Under the pieces are notes generated by a model, which ran no database searches, was not told where the DNA came from, and saw nothing but the letters and a program-made list of their open reading frames with translations. A stretch of 14,374 nucleotides of DNA from Psychrilyobacter sp. (GTDB lineage: Bacteria; Fusobacteriota; Fusobacteriia; Fusobacteriales; Fusobacteriaceae): contig JAUXGP010000011.1 in assembly GCA_030621995.1 (NCBI GenBank), positions 1 to 14,374 of the forward strand. Direction: 5' to 3'. Position numbers and translations under genes: made by a program. This document shows, one piece after another, positions 12,955 to 14,374 of the stretch; the stretch's first letter is position 1; each line of letters opens with the position of its first letter.

Positions 12955-14343
12955 CTAAGTATTTTTTTTAAATGCCAAAACTTTCTTCCCGTAATAAACT
13001 CCTAATATCCCCAAACCTGCAAACAAAGCTGTATAACTCTTTAGGTTTCCATCATTGAAAGCCAGATATATCCCCATTACCATCAAAAATCCCAATCCTA
13101 AAATTATCTTATTTCTGTCATATTCATAGTAATAATATTTCATAGAAACCTTGAGTTTCACAACAAAGAAACCGATCCATGCTATGGCAGTGGCGATGGC
13201 AGCTCCTTTAGCTCCATATTTAGGCACCAAGACAAAATTTAATCCTATATTTATTGCGCTCGCTGCCAGCCCTGCTATAAAATGCCATTTAGGTTTTTTG
13301 GCAAAATTTATCCCCTGGGAAAGGGTTTCTGACATGCAGTTTAGAACCGGTGCCATGGTCAGGATAGGTATCACATAGATAGCTTCCCTATAACTATCCC
13401 CCAGTACTATATGAGCCAGATCCCTAAATATCATGGTAGATATGGCTATCCCAAACATCACTCCTGTGATAACCATTGTAGTTTTGGTAAAATATGCCCG
13501 GTCATCCGGGTTCTCTTCATATCTTTTAAGCTGTCTGGGTACTATAAAGGATGAGATGGTTCCCTGCAATATGGTTAAGATTGCCATCAATTTTAGTGCC
13601 GCACTATATACCCCCAGTTCACCGTAGCTGCTCCATAGTTTTATGGCTATCTGGTCAAAGGAAAAGAACAGCCAAATTACCATCTTGTTCAACAGCAACG
13701 GAAATGAGTATTTCATAATTTCTGCCTGGCTGTGCCTCGGAGTTCCCACTCCCTTTTTCCACGACTTTAAATTTAATCCTATCCCCATGATTACTGTGAG
13801 GACTACGGAGAAAAACCCGGAATAGATAACTATCTTATAGGTTTTCCCCATAAGATAATATAAAATAATCACCAATAAAAATTCAAAAAACTTTCGAGAG
13901 AAAGTAAAAACTGAATATAATTTATAGGATTCATTCAGCCTCAAGACATAGTCGGTAAACAATTGGAGATGATGAAAAAACAGTGCCAGTACCAAAACCA
14001 ATACTACAGAAAAATCCGGATCTTTGAACAAAAACTCCCCTATCCATCTATAGGAAAACAATCCTATTATCCCTGCTATCCCCGTTAAAATCAACGGATA
14101 TTTTATTGCATTATGCAGGAGATTTCCACGCAGTTCACTGGTCTCCTCATAAAAAAAACGGCTATAGGTATCCACAGTCCCCAGCAATAACATGGGACCT
14201 ACGGTGTTTATTACCAGCAGGTACATGGCTGCCTGTCCAAATTCCTCCGGTGTCAGTATTCTCGTCAGGATAGGAGTGGTCATTATACCAAACAGTATCC
14301 CCAGCCAGTTTCCTGCTGCAAATGTAAAAAATTTCTTTATCAT
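12955..14343 (-). CDS. Polysaccharide flippase (Wzx/MOP superfamily)
   Basis: This 462-residue, highly hydrophobic protein with 12 to 14 predicted membrane segments matches the oligosaccharide flippases of the MOP superfamily (Wzx/RfbX type). They move lipid-linked sugar units across the cytoplasmic membrane during O-antigen, capsule or exopolysaccharide synthesis. The N-terminus FTFAAGNWLGILFGIMTTPILTRILTPEEFG (7-37) has the standard arrangement (helix 1, then TRILTPEEFG), and VPKYGAKGAAIATAI near residues 372-386 is the usual late landmark. AAAGGAG precedes the ATG. It is the first gene of the flippase - GT4 - GT2 block on the minus strand. No polymerase or ligase is in the window, so most of the pathway must lie beyond the right edge. 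Confidence 0.92.
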   Translation of the reverse strand: MIKKFFTFAAGNWLGILFGIMTTPILTRILTPEEFGQAAMYLLVINTVGPMLLLGTVDTYSRFFYEETSELRGNLLHNAIKYPLILTGIAGIIGLFSYRWIGEFLFKDPDFSVVLVLVLALFFHHLQLFTDYVLRLNESYKLYSVFTFSRKFFEFLLVIILYYLMGKTYKIVIYSGFFSVVLTVIMGIGLNLKSWKKGVGTPRHSQAEIMKYSFPLLLNKMVIWLFFSFDQIAIKLWSSYGELGVYSAALKLMAILTILQGTISSFIVPRQLKRYEENPDDRAYFTKTTMVITGVMFGIAISTMIFRDLAHIVLGDSYREAIYVIPILTMAPVLNCMSETLSQGINFAKKPKWHFIAGLAASAINIGLNFVLVPKYGAKGAAIATAIAWIGFFVVKLKVSMKYYYYEYDRNKIILGLGFLMVMGIYLAFNDGNLKSYTALFAGLGILGVYYGKKVLAFKKNT

Positions 14344-14374
14344 AATTTTATCTCCTTTTAAAAGGCATTCAATG

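Overview
This AT-rich window with strong Shine-Dalgarno sites looks like the chromosome of a low-GC anaerobe. The gene mix (stand-alone NuoE-like 2Fe-2S protein, small secreted FMN-binding proteins, single-domain iron alcohol dehydrogenase, YkvI transporter) and codon use would fit Fusobacteriota such as the Ilyobacter/Propionigenium/Psychrilyobacter group. That assignment is an inference and no marker gene settles it.

Left edge (1-1626, + strand): the 3' part of a LytTR-type regulator, translationally coupled to an MFS transporter and closed by a bidirectional terminator. Facing it is a long minus-strand cluster (about 6170 down to 1703): tatD, a gap, the rRNA methyltransferase rlmA, acpS, two tandem secreted FMN-binding proteins, a thioredoxin-like 2Fe-2S protein, and a free-standing SRA-like domain of the kind found in ScoMcrA-type modification-dependent endonucleases. 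Three gaps in this cluster (2128-2250, 5100-5165, 5975-6127) carry degenerate, partly palindromic repeats built from the same short words.

Middle (6181-10266): hslO (Hsp33) has its own promoter and terminator and diverges from a well-expressed iron-dependent alcohol dehydrogenase gene. Downstream lie an IS3-type transposase remnant, a ykvI-like transporter gene on the minus strand, and a 50-bp relic of the alcohol dehydrogenase 3' end carrying an exact 31-bp internal deletion. The IS remnant and ykvI therefore sit between two directly repeated copies of the adh terminus, so this stretch has been rearranged.

Right part (10267-14374, minus strand): a surface-polysaccharide block of flippase, GT4 and GT2 glycosyltransferases, followed by an HxlR-family regulator with a palindromic candidate operator just upstream. 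A hairpin-rich spacer separates the flippase from the GT4 gene.

I see no rRNA, tRNA or CRISPR array. Most genes are ordinary. The least explained items are the orphan SRA-like protein, the FMN-protein pair beside a 2Fe-2S protein, the intergenic repeats and the adh rearrangement.
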